Below, piece after piece: positions 36,198 to 46,205 of a DNA stretch of 64,000 nt (position 1 is its first letter; every line of letters begins with the position of its first letter). This DNA is from Microbispora sp. H13382. Its GTDB lineage: Bacteria > Actinomycetota > Actinomycetes > Streptosporangiales > Streptosporangiaceae. Both the position numbers and the translations under genes were made by a program. The notes under the pieces were generated by a model that saw only the letters and a program-made list of their open reading frames with translations, made no database searches and was not told the origin of the DNA. The stretch lies in NCBI RefSeq assembly GCF_014161445.1, contig NZ_JABBXA010000020.1, forward strand, positions 62,001 through 126,000, read 5' to 3'.

Positions 36198-36614
36198 TCA
36201 GCCCTTGCCGTGCTGCTGGAAGCGGATCATGTTGCCCGCCGGGTCGCGGAAGGCGCAGTCGCGGACGCCGTACGGCTGGTCGATCGGCTCCTGCAGGACC
36301 TCGGCGCCGGACTCGCGGATCTTCTCGAAGGTCGCGTCGCAGTCCGGGGTGGCGAAGACGACGGCGCGCAGCCTGCCCTTCGCGAGCAGGTCGCTCAGCG
36401 CCGCGCGGTCCTCCGGGGAGGCGGTCGGGTCGGCGTTGACGGTCTCCAGGACGATGTTGACGTCCGGCTGCGACGACGGGCCCATGGTCAGCCAGCGGGC
36501 GCCCTCGTAGCCGACGTCGTTGCGCAGTTCGAGGCCGAGCACGTCCCGGTAGAAAGCGAGCGCGGCGTCGCCGTCGTCGACCGTGATGTAGCAGTAGTGA
36601 AGTGTGAGTTCCAT
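36198..36614 (-). CDS. VOC (glyoxalase-like) protein
   Basis: A 138-residue protein with two beta-alpha-beta-beta-beta modules (HYCYITVDDGDAALAFYRDV, then LRAVVFATPDCDATFEKIRE and YGVRDCAFRDPAGNMIRF). A metal-ligand His (His6) and the late Glu/Gln position (IRFQQ) are not all standard. The substrate is unknown; such proteins include fosfomycin/bleomycin resistance and lyase enzymes. ATG 36614 is preferred because it starts the first strand. Confidence 0.8.
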   Translation of the reverse strand: MELTLHYCYITVDDGDAALAFYRDVLGLELRNDVGYEGARWLTMGPSSQPDVNIVLETVNADPTASPEDRAALSDLLAKGRLRAVVFATPDCDATFEKIRESGAEVLQEPIDQPYGVRDCAFRDPAGNMIRFQQHGKG

Positions 36615-36724
36615 ACCCACAACGCTACGGACGGCGGTGTCCGCCGCGCTTCTCGATTCCTGACCGGTCCGGTGGCGCATATCCGATCACTGTTGGAGTA
36701 ACGGGACCGATAGGGTTGCGGCTC

Positions 36725-38329
36725 ATGGTGGATCTCGCGCGCCGGCTCGGGCTGGCGGCACTGCTCGCCGTCCTCGCCGCCTCCCCCGCGCACGCCGTCA
36801 CTGCGGCTTCCGCGCCTCTGGCGAAGGACGAGGTGACGATGGAGCTCCGCGAGAACGGCGTGCTCCACGTGAAGGAGACGATCACCCCCGCCGGCGAGAC
36901 GGTGCGGCGCACGCCGCCCACCCGGACCCGCTACGACGACGGCCACGACCGCGTCTACCGCATCTCGAACGTCAAGGGCGGCTCGTACGACGGGAAGACC
37001 CTGACCTTCAAGGGCACGGTGGAGTACGACGTGACCGGCGCCGTGACGCCCACGGCGTCGGGCGAGGAACTGCGCTGGTTCGCGGTGTCCGGGCCCGTGC
37101 AGGACGCCGTCGTCACCGTGACCGGACCCGGCCGGGTGCAGAACCTGTCGTGCTTCGCCGGTGAGCTCAGCGCGGCCATCGCCTGCACCGGCGCCTCGGT
37201 GGAGGAGACCGGCGCCACCTCCACCTTCGAGCAGCAGGGCCTCGGGGAGGGCCAGACGCTGACGGTCGTCGTCGGCTACCCCCAGGGTGCGACGGGGGCC
37301 CGGCCGATCCTGGAGCGCAGGTTCGAACTGTCCACCGCGTTCACGCTGAACGCGGTGACCGGCGGCTCCCTGGCGGCGCTGCTGGTGCTGCTGCTGGGCG
37401 GCGTGGGGCTGCTGTACTGGACACGGGGCCGCGACGCCCGCGTGGTCGGCAGCGAGTCCGCCCCGGTCAGCGGCCACCGCAACGGGCACTTCAGCCCGCC
37501 GGACGGCGTGCGCCCGGGGCAGATCGGCACGCTGTTCGACGAACAGGCCGACGTGGTCGACGTGACCGCGACGATCGTCGACCTCGCCGTGCGCAACTAC
37601 CTGCGGATCGACGAGCAGCCGCGGCAGACCTACGACACCCCGGACTGGTGCCTGGTCAAGCTGCCCGGCGCCCGGATCGGCGACCTGCTGCCCTACGAGC
37701 GCGCCCTCTACGACGCGATCTTCGACGGCCGCGACCGGGTGCTGCTGTCCGAACTGCACGGGTCGTTCGCCGCCCGCCTGGCGACGGTGCGCGACGCGTT
37801 GTACCAGGACGTCGTGGCGCAGGGCTGGTTCGCGCGGCGGCCCGACTCCACCCGGTCCCGCTGGACGACCCTCGGCCTGGCCGTCGTCGCGCTCGGAGTG
37901 GCCGCCACCGTCCTTCTCGCCTGGTTCACGACGTACGGCCTGCTGGGACTCGCCCTGATCATCGCGGGGGCCGCGCTGGCCTTCGGCGCCCAGTACATGC
38001 CGGCCAAGACCGCGAAGGGCGCCGCGGCCCTGGCGCACACACTCGGGTTCCGGGAGTACCTCACCGGGGCGAACGTCGACGACGTCCCCGCCGGCCAGCG
38101 CGTGGAACTGTTCTCCCGCTACCTGCCGTACGCGGTGATCTTCGACAGCGTGGACCGGTGGGCGCGGGTGGTCAGCTCGTTCAACGGCGACGGACGGCAG
38201 ACCGACCACCTGTACTGGTACCAGGGCCCGGCCGAGTGGGATCTGTCCAGGTTCGCCGACTCGATGCGGACGTTCGTCATGACCACCTCCGGGGCGATCT
38301 CGACCTCCCGCCAGTTCCGTTCCCTGTGA
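36725..38329 (+). CDS. DUF2207 family membrane protein
   Basis: A 534-residue membrane protein: signal peptide (to about residue 24, AHA), an extracellular beta-rich DUF2207 domain ([25 protein letters not shown]), a membrane helix ([18 protein letters not shown]), a cytoplasmic winged-helix-like part ([20 protein letters not shown]), and two further helices near residue 385-420 followed by a conserved C-terminal domain. The function is unknown; the family is common in actinobacteria. The ATG at 36725 is preferred to the in-frame TTG at 36716. Confidence 0.8.
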   Translation: MVDLARRLGLAALLAVLAASPAHAVTAASAPLAKDEVTMELRENGVLHVKETITPAGETVRRTPPTRTRYDDGHDRVYRISNVKGGSYDGKTLTFKGTVEYDVTGAVTPTASGEELRWFAVSGPVQDAVVTVTGPGRVQNLSCFAGELSAAIACTGASVEETGATSTFEQQGLGEGQTLTVVVGYPQGATGARPILERRFELSTAFTLNAVTGGSLAALLVLLLGGVGLLYWTRGRDARVVGSESAPVSGHRNGHFSPPDGVRPGQIGTLFDEQADVVDVTATIVDLAVRNYLRIDEQPRQTYDTPDWCLVKLPGARIGDLLPYERALYDAIFDGRDRVLLSELHGSFAARLATVRDALYQDVVAQGWFARRPDSTRSRWTTLGLAVVALGVAATVLLAWFTTYGLLGLALIIAGAALAFGAQYMPAKTAKGAAALAHTLGFREYLTGANVDDVPAGQRVELFSRYLPYAVIFDSVDRWARVVSSFNGDGRQTDHLYWYQGPAEWDLSRFADSMRTFVMTTSGAISTSRQFRSL

Positions 38330-38343
38330 ATCCCCGGCAGCCG

Positions 38344-39285
38344 TCAGGCGGGACGGACCCTCACCTCGCCGACCGGGACCCCGCCGCCGAACAGCGGGGC
38401 GGTCGCGAGGCCGGCCAGCTCAGGGGCGTCGATGCCGGCGGCGCGCAGCGCGGCGACGGTGACCGGCACGCGGGCCCGGCCGCCGCCGTCCACGATCTTC
38501 ACGGCGCCGGCCCGGCCCTCGGCGTCGGCGAAGGCGTCGAACGCCTCCGCGCCCGACTTCACCAGCAGCCCGGGAACGGCCCGCATCAGCAGGTTCTCCG
38601 CCCGGGTCGTGCCGCTCGTCCACTCGGGATGCGCGCGCATCGCGTCGGCGACGCGTCGCTCCGGGGTGCCGGCCGGGGCGAGCGTGAGACCGCGGAAGGC
38701 GCGCGCCACCCCCGCCATCGAGACGAAGAACAACGGCGCGCCGCAGCCGTCCACGCCGGTCGCCGCGACCCGCTCCCCGGTGAACTCCTCGACCGTGGCG
38801 CGGATGGCTCGCTGCAGCGGGTGGCCGGGATGGCGGTAGCCGTCGACCGGCCAGCCGTTGACCACGCAGGTGGCGAGCATCGCCGCGTGCTTGCCCGAGC
38901 AGTTCATGAGGATCCGGCGGGCGTCGCCGTGCTCCCGCAGCACCTGGCGGCGCGCCTGCTCGTCGAGGGGCAGGTCCTCGGGGCAGCGCAGGAACGTCTC
39001 GTCCAGACCCGCGCCCGCCAGGATCTTCCGTACGCCGTCGATGTGGAAGGGCTCGCCGCTGTGGCTCGCGGCGGCGAGCGCGAGCAGTTCGTTCTCGAGC
39101 GGCAGGCCGGCCCGGACCATCGCGAGCGTCTGCAGGGGCTTCATGGCCGAGCGCGGCGACGCGAGGCTCGACGTGTCGCCGCACACCAGGGCCGGGGCGC
39201 CGTCCGCCCCGATCACGTGTACGCGTGCCCGGTGCACCGACTCGACGAACCCCGACCGGACCACCTCGACGAGCATCTCCGCCAT
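38344..39285 (-). CDS. asparaginase (asparaginase II / ReAV-like class)
   Basis: A 313-residue asparaginase of the class 3 (Rhizobium ReAV-like) type, not the bacterial type I/II fold. Conserved blocks: [35 protein letters not shown] (the SxxK nucleophile region), [13 protein letters not shown], and [14 protein letters not shown], which contains the Ser and Cys residues of the metal-assisted active site. It hydrolyses L-asparagine to aspartate and ammonia. It is convergent with the DUF2207 gene and divergent from dtd by 45 bp. ATG 39285 gives the usual [12 protein letters not shown]. Confidence 0.88.
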   Translation of the reverse strand: MAEMLVEVVRSGFVESVHRARVHVIGADGAPALVCGDTSSLASPRSAMKPLQTLAMVRAGLPLENELLALAAASHSGEPFHIDGVRKILAGAGLDETFLRCPEDLPLDEQARRQVLREHGDARRILMNCSGKHAAMLATCVVNGWPVDGYRHPGHPLQRAIRATVEEFTGERVAATGVDGCGAPLFFVSMAGVARAFRGLTLAPAGTPERRVADAMRAHPEWTSGTTRAENLLMRAVPGLLVKSGAEAFDAFADAEGRAGAVKIVDGGGRARVPVTVAALRAAGIDAPELAGLATAPLFGGGVPVGEVRVRPA

Positions 39286-39330
39286 GGCCCGCAGTCTACG
39301 AAGCCCCCGGACGTGGCAGAATTCGGGGCC

Positions 39331-39756
39331 ATGCGTGCGGTCGTTCAGCGGGTCAGCTCCGCGTCCGTTGTGGTGGAGGGTCAGATCGTCGGCGCCATCG
39401 ACGAGCCCGGCCTGCTCGTGCTCGTGGGCGTCACCCACACCGACGGCCGGGCCGAGGCGGCCAGGCTCGCCGCGAAGCTGTGGGGGCTGCGGATCCTGCA
39501 CGGTGAGAAGTCCTGCTCCGACATCGACGCGCCGCTGCTGGTGATCAGCCAGTTCACGTTGTACGGCGACGCCCGCAGGGGCCGCAGGCCCACCTGGCAG
39601 GCCGCCTCGCCCGGCCCGGTGGCCGAGCCCCTGGTCGAGGCCGTGGTGGCCGAGCTGCGGGCGCTCGGCGCGCGGGTGGAGACGGGCGTCTTCGGCGCCG
39701 ACATGAAGGTCACCCTCACCAACGACGGCCCGATCACCCTCGTCGTGGACGTCTGA
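39331..39756 (+). CDS. dtd: D-aminoacyl-tRNA deacylase
   Basis: A 141-residue chiral proofreading enzyme that frees tRNA from D-amino acids and glycine. It begins with the canonical [17 protein letters not shown]. The active-site loops are [17 protein letters not shown] (SQFT motif) and [13 protein letters not shown] (NGPVT-type motif with Asp-Gly). Length fits the family. It is a single gene between the asparaginase and the VanZ-like gene. Confidence 0.93.
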   Translation: MRAVVQRVSSASVVVEGQIVGAIDEPGLLVLVGVTHTDGRAEAARLAAKLWGLRILHGEKSCSDIDAPLLVISQFTLYGDARRGRRPTWQAASPGPVAEPLVEAVVAELRALGARVETGVFGADMKVTLTNDGPITLVVDV

Positions 39757-39793
39757 CCGCCACGCCCGCGCCCCGGCCTGGCATCATGATCGG

Positions 39794-40312
39794 ATGCAAC
39801 AGGCGTGGGGCACGTGGGGACACGTCGTCATCGCGGCCGTCTGCGCCGTTCCCGCGGCCGTTCTCGCGGTCCTGCTCCTCACCCGTCACCGCGTCCGCCG
39901 GGGCCATCCCGCCCCCCGCCGTACGGCCGCCGCGGACGTGGTCATGGTGGCCGGAACCGCCCCCTGGATCTGGATGATCCTCACACCGGGGACCGAGGAG
40001 GGGGTGCACGTCGTCCCCCTGGTGGACCTGGCGGGCCAGCTCGCGGTGTCGACACCGGGAGCGGCCGTAGTGCAGATCGGCGGCAACCTCCTGGTCTTCT
40101 CCGCGCTCGGCGCCATGCTTCCGGTCCGCTCCGCGCGCTTCGCCTCGCTCGCGGCGGTGGCCGCCGTCGCGGCCACCGCGTCGCTCGCCGTCGAACTCCT
40201 GCAGTTCGGCCTGCGGCTCGGCCGGGTGAGCTCCGTGGACGACGTGATCCTGAACGCGGCGGGCGCCGTGCTCGCCGCGCTCTGCACCCGGCGGTGGTGG
40301 GCCCGCCGTTAG
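39794..40312 (+). CDS. VanZ-like membrane protein
   Basis: A 172-residue membrane protein with about four helices and the VanZ-family signatures VVQIGGNLLVFSALGAMLPV, SLAVELLQFGLRLGRVSSVD and DDVILNAAGAVL. VanZ of enterococci gives low teicoplanin resistance; most chromosomal relatives have no known function. It is not in a vancomycin-resistance cluster. Confidence 0.85.
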   Translation: MQQAWGTWGHVVIAAVCAVPAAVLAVLLLTRHRVRRGHPAPRRTAAADVVMVAGTAPWIWMILTPGTEEGVHVVPLVDLAGQLAVSTPGAAVVQIGGNLLVFSALGAMLPVRSARFASLAAVAAVAATASLAVELLQFGLRLGRVSSVDDVILNAAGAVLAALCTRRWWARR

Positions 40313-40350
40313 GTCGTGTCCCGACAAATCATGGCCCTGCTGCGCGACGG
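40310..40350. repeat. dispersed short repeat, copy 2
   Basis: The sequence ttaggtcgtgtcccgacaaa and then tcatggccctgctgcgcg overlaps the VanZ-like stop codon. It matches the copy at 28311 and, in its first 30 bp, the copy at 47912. Confidence 0.65.
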
Positions 40351-40382
40351 GCAGCAGTCGTCAGACACTCCCTAGCCGGGGG

Positions 40383-41450
40383 CTATCGGATGCGCCGGCG
40401 GAGGGCGGGGTCGATCTTCACGTTCCGCCCGGCGTCCGGCGGCACCACGACCTCCTGGCTCGCGGCGACGCCGCCGGCCAGCAGGTCGATGTCCACCGGC
40501 ACCGTCCGTTTCACGACCGCGAGGGCGATCGGGCCGAGCTCGTAGTGGCGGGCCGACGAGCCCACGAAGCCGATCTGGCCGGGCTCGGCGGAGCCCTCCA
40601 CGGCGGCCTCCGGCTCGGCCTCGACCGGTGTGCCGACGCCGAGGGTCACCGGGGCGCCGTGCGGGGGCAGTTCGTCCACACTGCCGTCGAGATACAGGAA
40701 GACCAGGCGGCGGGGCGGATGGCCGAGGTTGTGGACCCGGGCGACCGTCTCCTGCCCCCGGTAGCAGCCCTTGCTCAGATGGACGGCCGCCACGATCCAC
40801 CCGACCTCGTGGGGGATCGTCTTGTGGTCGGTCTCGAACCCGAGCCGGGGCACGTGCGCGGCGATGCGCAGCGCCTCGTAGGCCCACAGACCGGCGGGCC
40901 GCAGGCCCAGCTCGTCCGGAAGGCCGCCCAGCCGCTCGCGCGGCACGAGCACGTCGCCGCCCATCGCGACGGCACCCTCCACGGTCACACCGGTCGCAGC
41001 GGGGCTCTCGGCCGACGCGGGCGGGCCGACCGAGACCACCGCGTAGTCCGAGGTGACGTCGGCGATCTCGACCCGCAGCATGAACCGCATCTTCTCCAGG
41101 AAGGCCACCAGCTCGGCCGAGGTGCCGGGCTCCACGTGGGCCCACACGGCCTCACCGTCGTCCACGAGCGTGAGATGGTGCTCGACGCGGCCCTGCGGGT
41201 CGAGCAGCAGCGTCTGGGTGGGCGTGCCCGGCTGGAGCGTGTCGAGCTTCTGCGAGCTGAGGTTGTTGAGCCAGCTCAGCCGGTCGGGGCCGCTGATCCG
41301 CACGACCTCGCGGTTGCTCCGGTCGACCAGCCCGCGCCCGCCGGCCAGCGCCCGCTGCTCGGCGAAGGGATCACCGTAGTGGGCCGCGACGGTCTCGTCC
41401 GGCGCCTGCGCGGCCACCGCGCCGTGTGTGTCAAGCAATGGGCTCCGCAT
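40383..41450 (-). CDS. ygfZ: YgfZ-like folate-binding Fe-S assembly protein
   Basis: A 355-residue GcvT-fold protein. The signature VHLSKGCYRGQETVAR (K-G-C-Y-x-G-Q-E) identifies the YgfZ family, folate-dependent proteins that help assemble or repair Fe-S enzymes and support tRNA modification. The N-terminus has the folate-domain pattern LVDRSNREVVRISGPDRLSW. ATG 41450 begins MRSPLLDTHGAVAA, the usual start. It lies 65 bp after the stressosome operon on the same strand. Confidence 0.88.
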   Translation of the reverse strand: MRSPLLDTHGAVAAQAPDETVAAHYGDPFAEQRALAGGRGLVDRSNREVVRISGPDRLSWLNNLSSQKLDTLQPGTPTQTLLLDPQGRVEHHLTLVDDGEAVWAHVEPGTSAELVAFLEKMRFMLRVEIADVTSDYAVVSVGPPASAESPAATGVTVEGAVAMGGDVLVPRERLGGLPDELGLRPAGLWAYEALRIAAHVPRLGFETDHKTIPHEVGWIVAAVHLSKGCYRGQETVARVHNLGHPPRRLVFLYLDGSVDELPPHGAPVTLGVGTPVEAEPEAAVEGSAEPGQIGFVGSSARHYELGPIALAVVKRTVPVDIDLLAGGVAASQEVVVPPDAGRNVKIDPALRRRIR

Positions 41451-41515
41451 GCGTCCAAGGCTATTCGGTCCCCCACCGCCGTCGTGGCGACGCCCCGCTC
41501 CCCTGTGGACAACCG

Positions 41516-43090
41516 TCAGAACGGCACCCGGCGGAGGGCGACCAGCGCCACGTCGTCCTCGCGGGCGCCGAAGGTGGCGATCAGCCGGTCGCAGAAGTCC
41601 TCCAGGTCGTCGCCCACCCCCTCGGCCTGCTGACGGGCGACCTCCAGGCTCTCGTCCAGCAGTTTGTCGCGGTCCTCGATCAGCCCGTCGGTGAACAGCA
41701 GAACGGTGGCGTCCTCGGGCAGCCGGACCCGGTCCACCCGATACTGCTCGTCGGCCACGCCGAGCAGTAGATTGCCGAACCTGTGATAGGCCGCCCCCTT
41801 CCCGGCCAGCAGCGGCGGGATGTGCCCGGCGTTGACGATCTCGCTCTCCCCCGTCGCGGGGTCGATCAGCATCAGGCAGACGGTCGCCGTCATGCCGGGG
41901 TGGTAACGCCGCAGGACCGCGTTGAGCAGGGCCATCGACCGGGCCGGGTCGACGGCGTCGATCACCGACGCCCGCAGCGCGTTGCGGAGCTCCGCCATCA
42001 CGGTGGCGGCGTGCAGCGAGTGGCCCTGCACGTCGCCGAGCGCGACCAGCACCCGATCGCCGAGGGGCAGCACCTCGTAGAAATCGCCGCCCACTTCCAC
42101 GCTGTCCACCGCGGGCCGGTAGCGCACGCTGACCAGCAGGCCGGGGGTCGGGGGGATCTCGGCGGGCAGCAGGCTGCGCTGCAACATGAGCGAGATCGAG
42201 TGCTCCTCCGCGTAGGCGCGGGCCGCGTCGACCGCCAGCGCCAGCGCCTGGCCGAGCTGCCGCAGCAGGCTCAGCTCCTCGCCGCCGAGCGGCGAGCCCG
42301 TCTCCACCCCCAGGAACACCGGGGACCGGCCCGTCTTCGTACGGCACAGCACGCCCGACACGTGCGCGACCACGTCGCTGTCGGGGACGACGCGGGCCCA
42401 GGTGTCGTTGTCGATCTCGAACACCCGCACGCCGGTGGACTCGCCGATCGAGATGGTGCTCAGCCGCTCCAGGGTGTCGGGGTGGACCGGCCTCGGCGCC
42501 GCGGGCTCGCCCGGCCGGGCGGCGAACCTGCGCAGCTGCCCGTCCGGCGAGCACGCCAGCACCCGCGAGTAACGCTCCAGCAGCCGGGAGCACCCCTCGG
42601 CGGCCACCGCCAGCAGCCGCTCGAAGTCCTCGGCCTCGTTCATCGCCAGCGTGATCTCGGCCAGCTCGCTCAGCCGCGCCGCCATCCGCTCGGCCCGCTG
42701 CCGCGCCCGGTAGTACCGCAGGGTCGCCCGGACCGTCGCGGTGAACTCGTCGGGCTGGATGGGCTCCGACAGGTACGCGTCGGCCCCGCGCTCCAGCCCT
42801 TCGGCACGGTCGGCCGGGGTGATGGCGTTCCCGGAGACCTGGATCACCGGGATCGAGGCGGTCCGCGGGCTCGCCTTGATCTTCTCGCACACCTCGATGC
42901 CGCTCAGGTCGGGCATCCGTACGTCGAGGACGACGAGGTCGGGCATGAGCGCGTCGACGACGGCCAGCGCCTCCTCGCCGCCGCCGGCCTCGACGACCCG
43001 GTGTCCGGCGCGGCGCAGCCAGCTCGCCAGGATGTACCGCTTGGTGGGGACGTCGTCGACGACCAGCACCGTCGCCGCGGCGTCAATCAT
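41516..43090 (-). CDS. REC-GAF-PP2C (SpoIIE-type) phosphatase
   Basis: A 524-residue three-domain protein. Residues 1-125: receiver with phospho-acceptor Asp56 in LVVLDVRMPD. Residues about 140-290: GAF-type sensor (ITLAMNEAEDFERLLAVAAE). Residues about 310-524: PP2C/SpoIIE phosphatase with metal sites VGGDFYEVLPLGD, LGDVQGHSLHAAT and LLFTDGLIEDR. The output is presumably removal of phosphate from an anti-sigma antagonist, the RsbU role, but controlled by the receiver. It overlaps the kinase gene by 8 bp. Its substrate anti-anti-sigma factor is not in the window. Confidence 0.9.
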   Translation of the reverse strand: MIDAAATVLVVDDVPTKRYILASWLRRAGHRVVEAGGGEEALAVVDALMPDLVVLDVRMPDLSGIEVCEKIKASPRTASIPVIQVSGNAITPADRAEGLERGADAYLSEPIQPDEFTATVRATLRYYRARQRAERMAARLSELAEITLAMNEAEDFERLLAVAAEGCSRLLERYSRVLACSPDGQLRRFAARPGEPAAPRPVHPDTLERLSTISIGESTGVRVFEIDNDTWARVVPDSDVVAHVSGVLCRTKTGRSPVFLGVETGSPLGGEELSLLRQLGQALALAVDAARAYAEEHSISLMLQRSLLPAEIPPTPGLLVSVRYRPAVDSVEVGGDFYEVLPLGDRVLVALGDVQGHSLHAATVMAELRNALRASVIDAVDPARSMALLNAVLRRYHPGMTATVCLMLIDPATGESEIVNAGHIPPLLAGKGAAYHRFGNLLLGVADEQYRVDRVRLPEDATVLLFTDGLIEDRDKLLDESLEVARQQAEGVGDDLEDFCDRLIATFGAREDDVALVALRRVPF

Positions 43091-44804
43091 GGGCCCCCCT
43101 CCCCCGCGTGTGCTCCTGCTTGTCGCGCACAGCCTCCCGGATCGCCTCCAGCAGCTGGTCCCTGCGCAGTCCGTACTTCGGCAGCACCGGGTGGGCCATC
43201 ACCGGATGTTCGGACACCACGGACACGACGACCGCGGGGATGCCCCGCAGGGTCTCGTCCTCGGTCATCTCGTGCAGCAGCGCCGTACCGTCCAGGCGCG
43301 GCATGAGCAGGTCGATCAGGACCACATCCGGAGGACTCTCGCGCATCATGCCGAGGGCCTCGATCCCGTCGGCGGCCTCGTCCACCGCGGCCGCGAACCC
43401 GAAGAGCATGCGCCGCGCCACCGCACGGAACCCCTCGTCGTCGTCGGCCACCAGCGCCCGGCCCACCTCCGGCGTGGTCATCCGGTGCGGCACCCGCAGC
43501 GTGGCCGTGGTTCCCTCGCCCAGCCTGCTGTCCAGCTCCAGCGAGCCGCCGATCGCCTCCGCGAGCCTGCGGGCGTACGGCAGGCCGAGGCCGGTGCCCT
43601 TCGCTCTGAGCTGCAGCGACCCGGGCACCTGGAAGAACTCCTCGAAGACGCGCTCCAGGTACTCGGAGGGAATGCCGACCCCGGTGTCGGTGACGGTGAA
43701 GACCGCCTCCGCCGTCGCGGGGTCCACGACGACCGTCAGCCGCACCTCTCCATACTCGGTGAACTTCAGCGCGTTCGACAGCAGGTTGCGCAGGATCGTG
43801 GTCAGCATGGTCTCGTCGACGAACAACTCGCCGACCTCATCCGACACGTCGACCGACAGTTCGACCCCCTCGGCCCGCCCGGCGGGGTGGAGCGTCATGC
43901 GCAGCCGCTCGGCCAGGGCGACCACGTCCACCATCGACGGCTGCGGGTCCAGTCGTCCGGACTCGGCCTTGGCCAGGTCGAGCAGCTCGCCCACCAGCGC
44001 CAGCAGCGTCTCCGCCGAGCTGCCGACCAGGGTGATCTGGTGCTCCTGCTCCTCGGTGAGCGGTTCGGCGCCCGAACCGAGCAACAGCCTCACCAGGCCG
44101 ATGATCGAGGTCAGCGGCAGCCGCAGCTCGTGGCTCACGTTGGCCCAGAACCGCTGCCTGGCCTCGGCCGCCTGGCGGAGCTGGGACGACTTCTCGTCGA
44201 GCTCGGCGTACAACGCCACGACGCCGCGGTTGGTCTCCTCCAGCTCGGCCGACAGCTGGTTGTACAGCGCCAGCACACCCTGGTTGGTCTCGGTCAGCTC
44301 CGCGTTGAGCCGCAGCACCTCCTCCAGAGTGCCGGCCAGCTCCCTGTTCTGCTCGCGCAGCACGTCGAGCGCCGTGCCGGGCGGCGCCCGGCGGGCCAGC
44401 TCCTCGCGGATGCCGTCGAGCGACCGGCCCCTCTGTCCGGCCACACCCTGCCCGGCGTGCTCGGGCACCCGCTTCACCAGCGTGACGCACCTGTCCTCGG
44501 TGGAGAGCGCGACCTGGTCGACCAGGCGGCCGGCCAGCTTCAGGCCCTCGCCCGGCCGCACGTCGGCGTCGTCGTGGTAGTTCACCGTGATGACCAGGCG
44601 ATCCTCGCGCAGGTCGAAGACGACGTCGCTCTGCGCGCCGTACGCCAGCGCCTCGCGGCCGATCTCGCTGAGCGCGGTCGCCACCCGGATCTGGTCCTGT
44701 GATTCCAGTCCCACGAGCTCGGCGATCTGGCGGCCCAGCTGCCGTACGGCGAAGACGTCCTGCTCCCTGCAGATCTCCGCGCGGGTGAGAACCTCGCCCA
44801 TCAC
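43083..44804 (-). CDS. hybrid histidine kinase with RsbT-like N-terminus
   Basis: A 573-residue hybrid kinase. The N-terminal ~130 residues resemble a GHKL ATPase of anti-sigma type (FAVRQLGRQIAELVGLESQD, VATALSEIGREALAYGAQSD). A coiled-coil follows (VLREQNRELAGTLEEVLRLN). HisKA has His225 in WANVSHELRLPLTSIIGLV, HATPase has LRNLLSNALKF, DTGVGIPSEY and GTGLGLPYARR, and the C-terminal receiver has Asp498 in VVLIDLLMPRLDG. No membrane helix is predicted. It overlaps both neighbours and most likely phosphorylates the receiver of the next protein. ATG at 44804 or 44801. Confidence 0.9.
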   Translation of the reverse strand: MMGEVLTRAEICREQDVFAVRQLGRQIAELVGLESQDQIRVATALSEIGREALAYGAQSDVVFDLREDRLVITVNYHDDADVRPGEGLKLAGRLVDQVALSTEDRCVTLVKRVPEHAGQGVAGQRGRSLDGIREELARRAPPGTALDVLREQNRELAGTLEEVLRLNAELTETNQGVLALYNQLSAELEETNRGVVALYAELDEKSSQLRQAAEARQRFWANVSHELRLPLTSIIGLVRLLLGSGAEPLTEEQEHQITLVGSSAETLLALVGELLDLAKAESGRLDPQPSMVDVVALAERLRMTLHPAGRAEGVELSVDVSDEVGELFVDETMLTTILRNLLSNALKFTEYGEVRLTVVVDPATAEAVFTVTDTGVGIPSEYLERVFEEFFQVPGSLQLRAKGTGLGLPYARRLAEAIGGSLELDSRLGEGTTATLRVPHRMTTPEVGRALVADDDEGFRAVARRMLFGFAAAVDEAADGIEALGMMRESPPDVVLIDLLMPRLDGTALLHEMTEDETLRGIPAVVVSVVSEHPVMAHPVLPKYGLRRDQLLEAIREAVRDKQEHTRGRGAHD

Positions 44805-45796
44805 TGCCCCTGTTTCACGGTGACGACACAGGCGTCGTCCCTGCGGCTGCCCGCGTCGCGCAGCAGGGTCGCGCCCACCACGGCCGGGGAATGGGCGAAC
44901 AGCCCGGGGAAGGAGGCCGGATCCCAGCGGTCGGTGAGGCCGTCGGTGTGCAGCACCACCGTGGCGTGCGGCGGCAGCGCGTACTCGTACTGCCGGGGGC
45001 GCCTGCCCTTGTGCCCGGCGATGCCGGGCATCGAGATCATCCCCTGGCGGCCCTGGGCGTGGGCGATCCAGCCCGAGACGTTGCCCAGCCCGGCGAACGT
45101 GACGCTCTCGCGGCGGATTCGCACCACCGCGACCGCACCGCCCCGGGTGTGGCCCAGCCCCCGGTGCAGGCGTTCGAGGGCGGCGGTCGGAGGGGCGTGC
45201 GGATCCTCCATGAAGATCCGCACGGCCTCGCGGGAGGCGTGCGCGGCGGCGCCGCCGTGGCCGAGCCCGTCGCAGACGAGCACGCTGATCGCGTCGCCCG
45301 CGTCGGAGAAGGCGTAGGCGTCGCCGCAGACGCTCTCCTCGCCGATCGGGCGGCGCAGCCCGCTCACCCGCAGCGGCGGGCCGTGCAGGCCGTCCCGGGT
45401 GAAGTGCAGGACCAGCACGGTCCCCCTGCCGGGCATGGAGTGGACGTCCCAGCCCGTGGCCATGCGGGCGATCGCCCCGAGGCCGATGCCGAGCGTGCCC
45501 GAGGTGGAGTAGCCGTCCCGCAGGGCGCGGGCGAGGTCGGCGATCCCGGGGCCCCTGTCCACGGCCACGAGTTCGATCGCGCCCGGCCGTTCCGGATGGG
45601 GGCGTACCAGCACGGCGCCCTCCTCCGCGTGCTTGACCAGGTTCGAGACCGCCTCGGTCACCGCCACGGCGACCTGCCCGGTGCGGTTCTGGTCGAATCC
45701 GGCGGCGGTGGCCAGCGCGACGGCCGTCCTGCGCACCGCGCCGATCACACTCGGGTCGTCGGTGCGGACCCAGATGTCTTCGTGCCGGTGCGTCAT
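44801..45796 (-). CDS. GHKL kinase / RsbX-like PP2C fusion
   Basis: A 331-residue chimera. The N-terminal half (residues 1-135) is a GHKL anti-sigma-type kinase domain: VAVTEAVSNLVKHA (N box), DRGPGIADL (G1) and GTLGIGLGAIARMA. The C-terminal half is a small PP2C phosphatase of the RsbX type: VLVCDGLGHGGAAAHASREA and TVVLHTDGLTDRWDP. RsbX resets the stressosome by dephosphorylating RsbR/RsbS; coupling it to a kinase-like domain is unusual in Bacillus but seen in some Gram-negative and actinobacterial modules. It is 7 bp after rsbT and overlaps the hybrid kinase by ATGA. Confidence 0.88.
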   Translation of the reverse strand: MTHRHEDIWVRTDDPSVIGAVRRTAVALATAAGFDQNRTGQVAVAVTEAVSNLVKHAEEGAVLVRPHPERPGAIELVAVDRGPGIADLARALRDGYSTSGTLGIGLGAIARMATGWDVHSMPGRGTVLVLHFTRDGLHGPPLRVSGLRRPIGEESVCGDAYAFSDAGDAISVLVCDGLGHGGAAAHASREAVRIFMEDPHAPPTAALERLHRGLGHTRGGAVAVVRIRRESVTFAGLGNVSGWIAHAQGRQGMISMPGIAGHKGRRPRQYEYALPPHATVVLHTDGLTDRWDPASFPGLFAHSPAVVGATLLRDAGSRRDDACVVTVKQGQ

Positions 45797-45803
45797 CGCC
45801 GCG

Positions 45804-46205
45804 TCACCGGGCCCACTTGGTCACTGTCACGCGGGTGCCCTCGCCGGGAGCGGAGACGAGGTCGAACTCGTCGACGAGCCGCCGCGACCCGCTCAGCCCG
45901 AGCCCCAGCCCCCCCGCCGTGCTCCAGCCCTCGGTCAGCGCCTGGTCGACGTCCGGGATGCCCGGCCCCTCGTCGCTGAAGACGAGCCGTAGCCCGGGCC
46001 GTCGCCCGCCTTCCAGCACCTGGATGAGCACCCGGCCGCCTCCGGCGTGCACGAGGGCGTTCCTGGCCAGTTCGCTGGCGGCGGTTACGATCTTCGTCTG
46101 CTCCACCAGGGAGAGCCCTATCTCGGCCGCGAGGCTTCTGACCTGCTGACGTACCAGCACGACGTCACCGTTGGTGACGATGGGCAGCTCCTGGGGCCCG
46201 CTCAC
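45804..46205 (-). CDS. rsbT: stressosome kinase RsbT
   Basis: A 133-residue GHKL-type serine/threonine kinase. Motifs: TAASELARNALVHAGGGRV (N box), FSDEGPGIPDVDQAL (G1) and GGLGLGLSGSRRLVDEF (G2). RsbT phosphorylates RsbR and RsbS; once released it activates a PP2C partner. The GTG at 46205 overlaps the rsbS stop (GTGA). Confidence 0.93.
   Translation of the reverse strand: MSGPQELPIVTNGDVVLVRQQVRSLAAEIGLSLVEQTKIVTAASELARNALVHAGGGRVLIQVLEGGRRPGLRLVFSDEGPGIPDVDQALTEGWSTAGGLGLGLSGSRRLVDEFDLVSAPGEGTRVTVTKWAR

Noticed and set aside
41451-42890. An upstream extension of ygfZ into the PP2C phosphatase gene
   Set aside because: The extra residues are Arg/Gly-rich noise; ygfZ starts normally at 41450.
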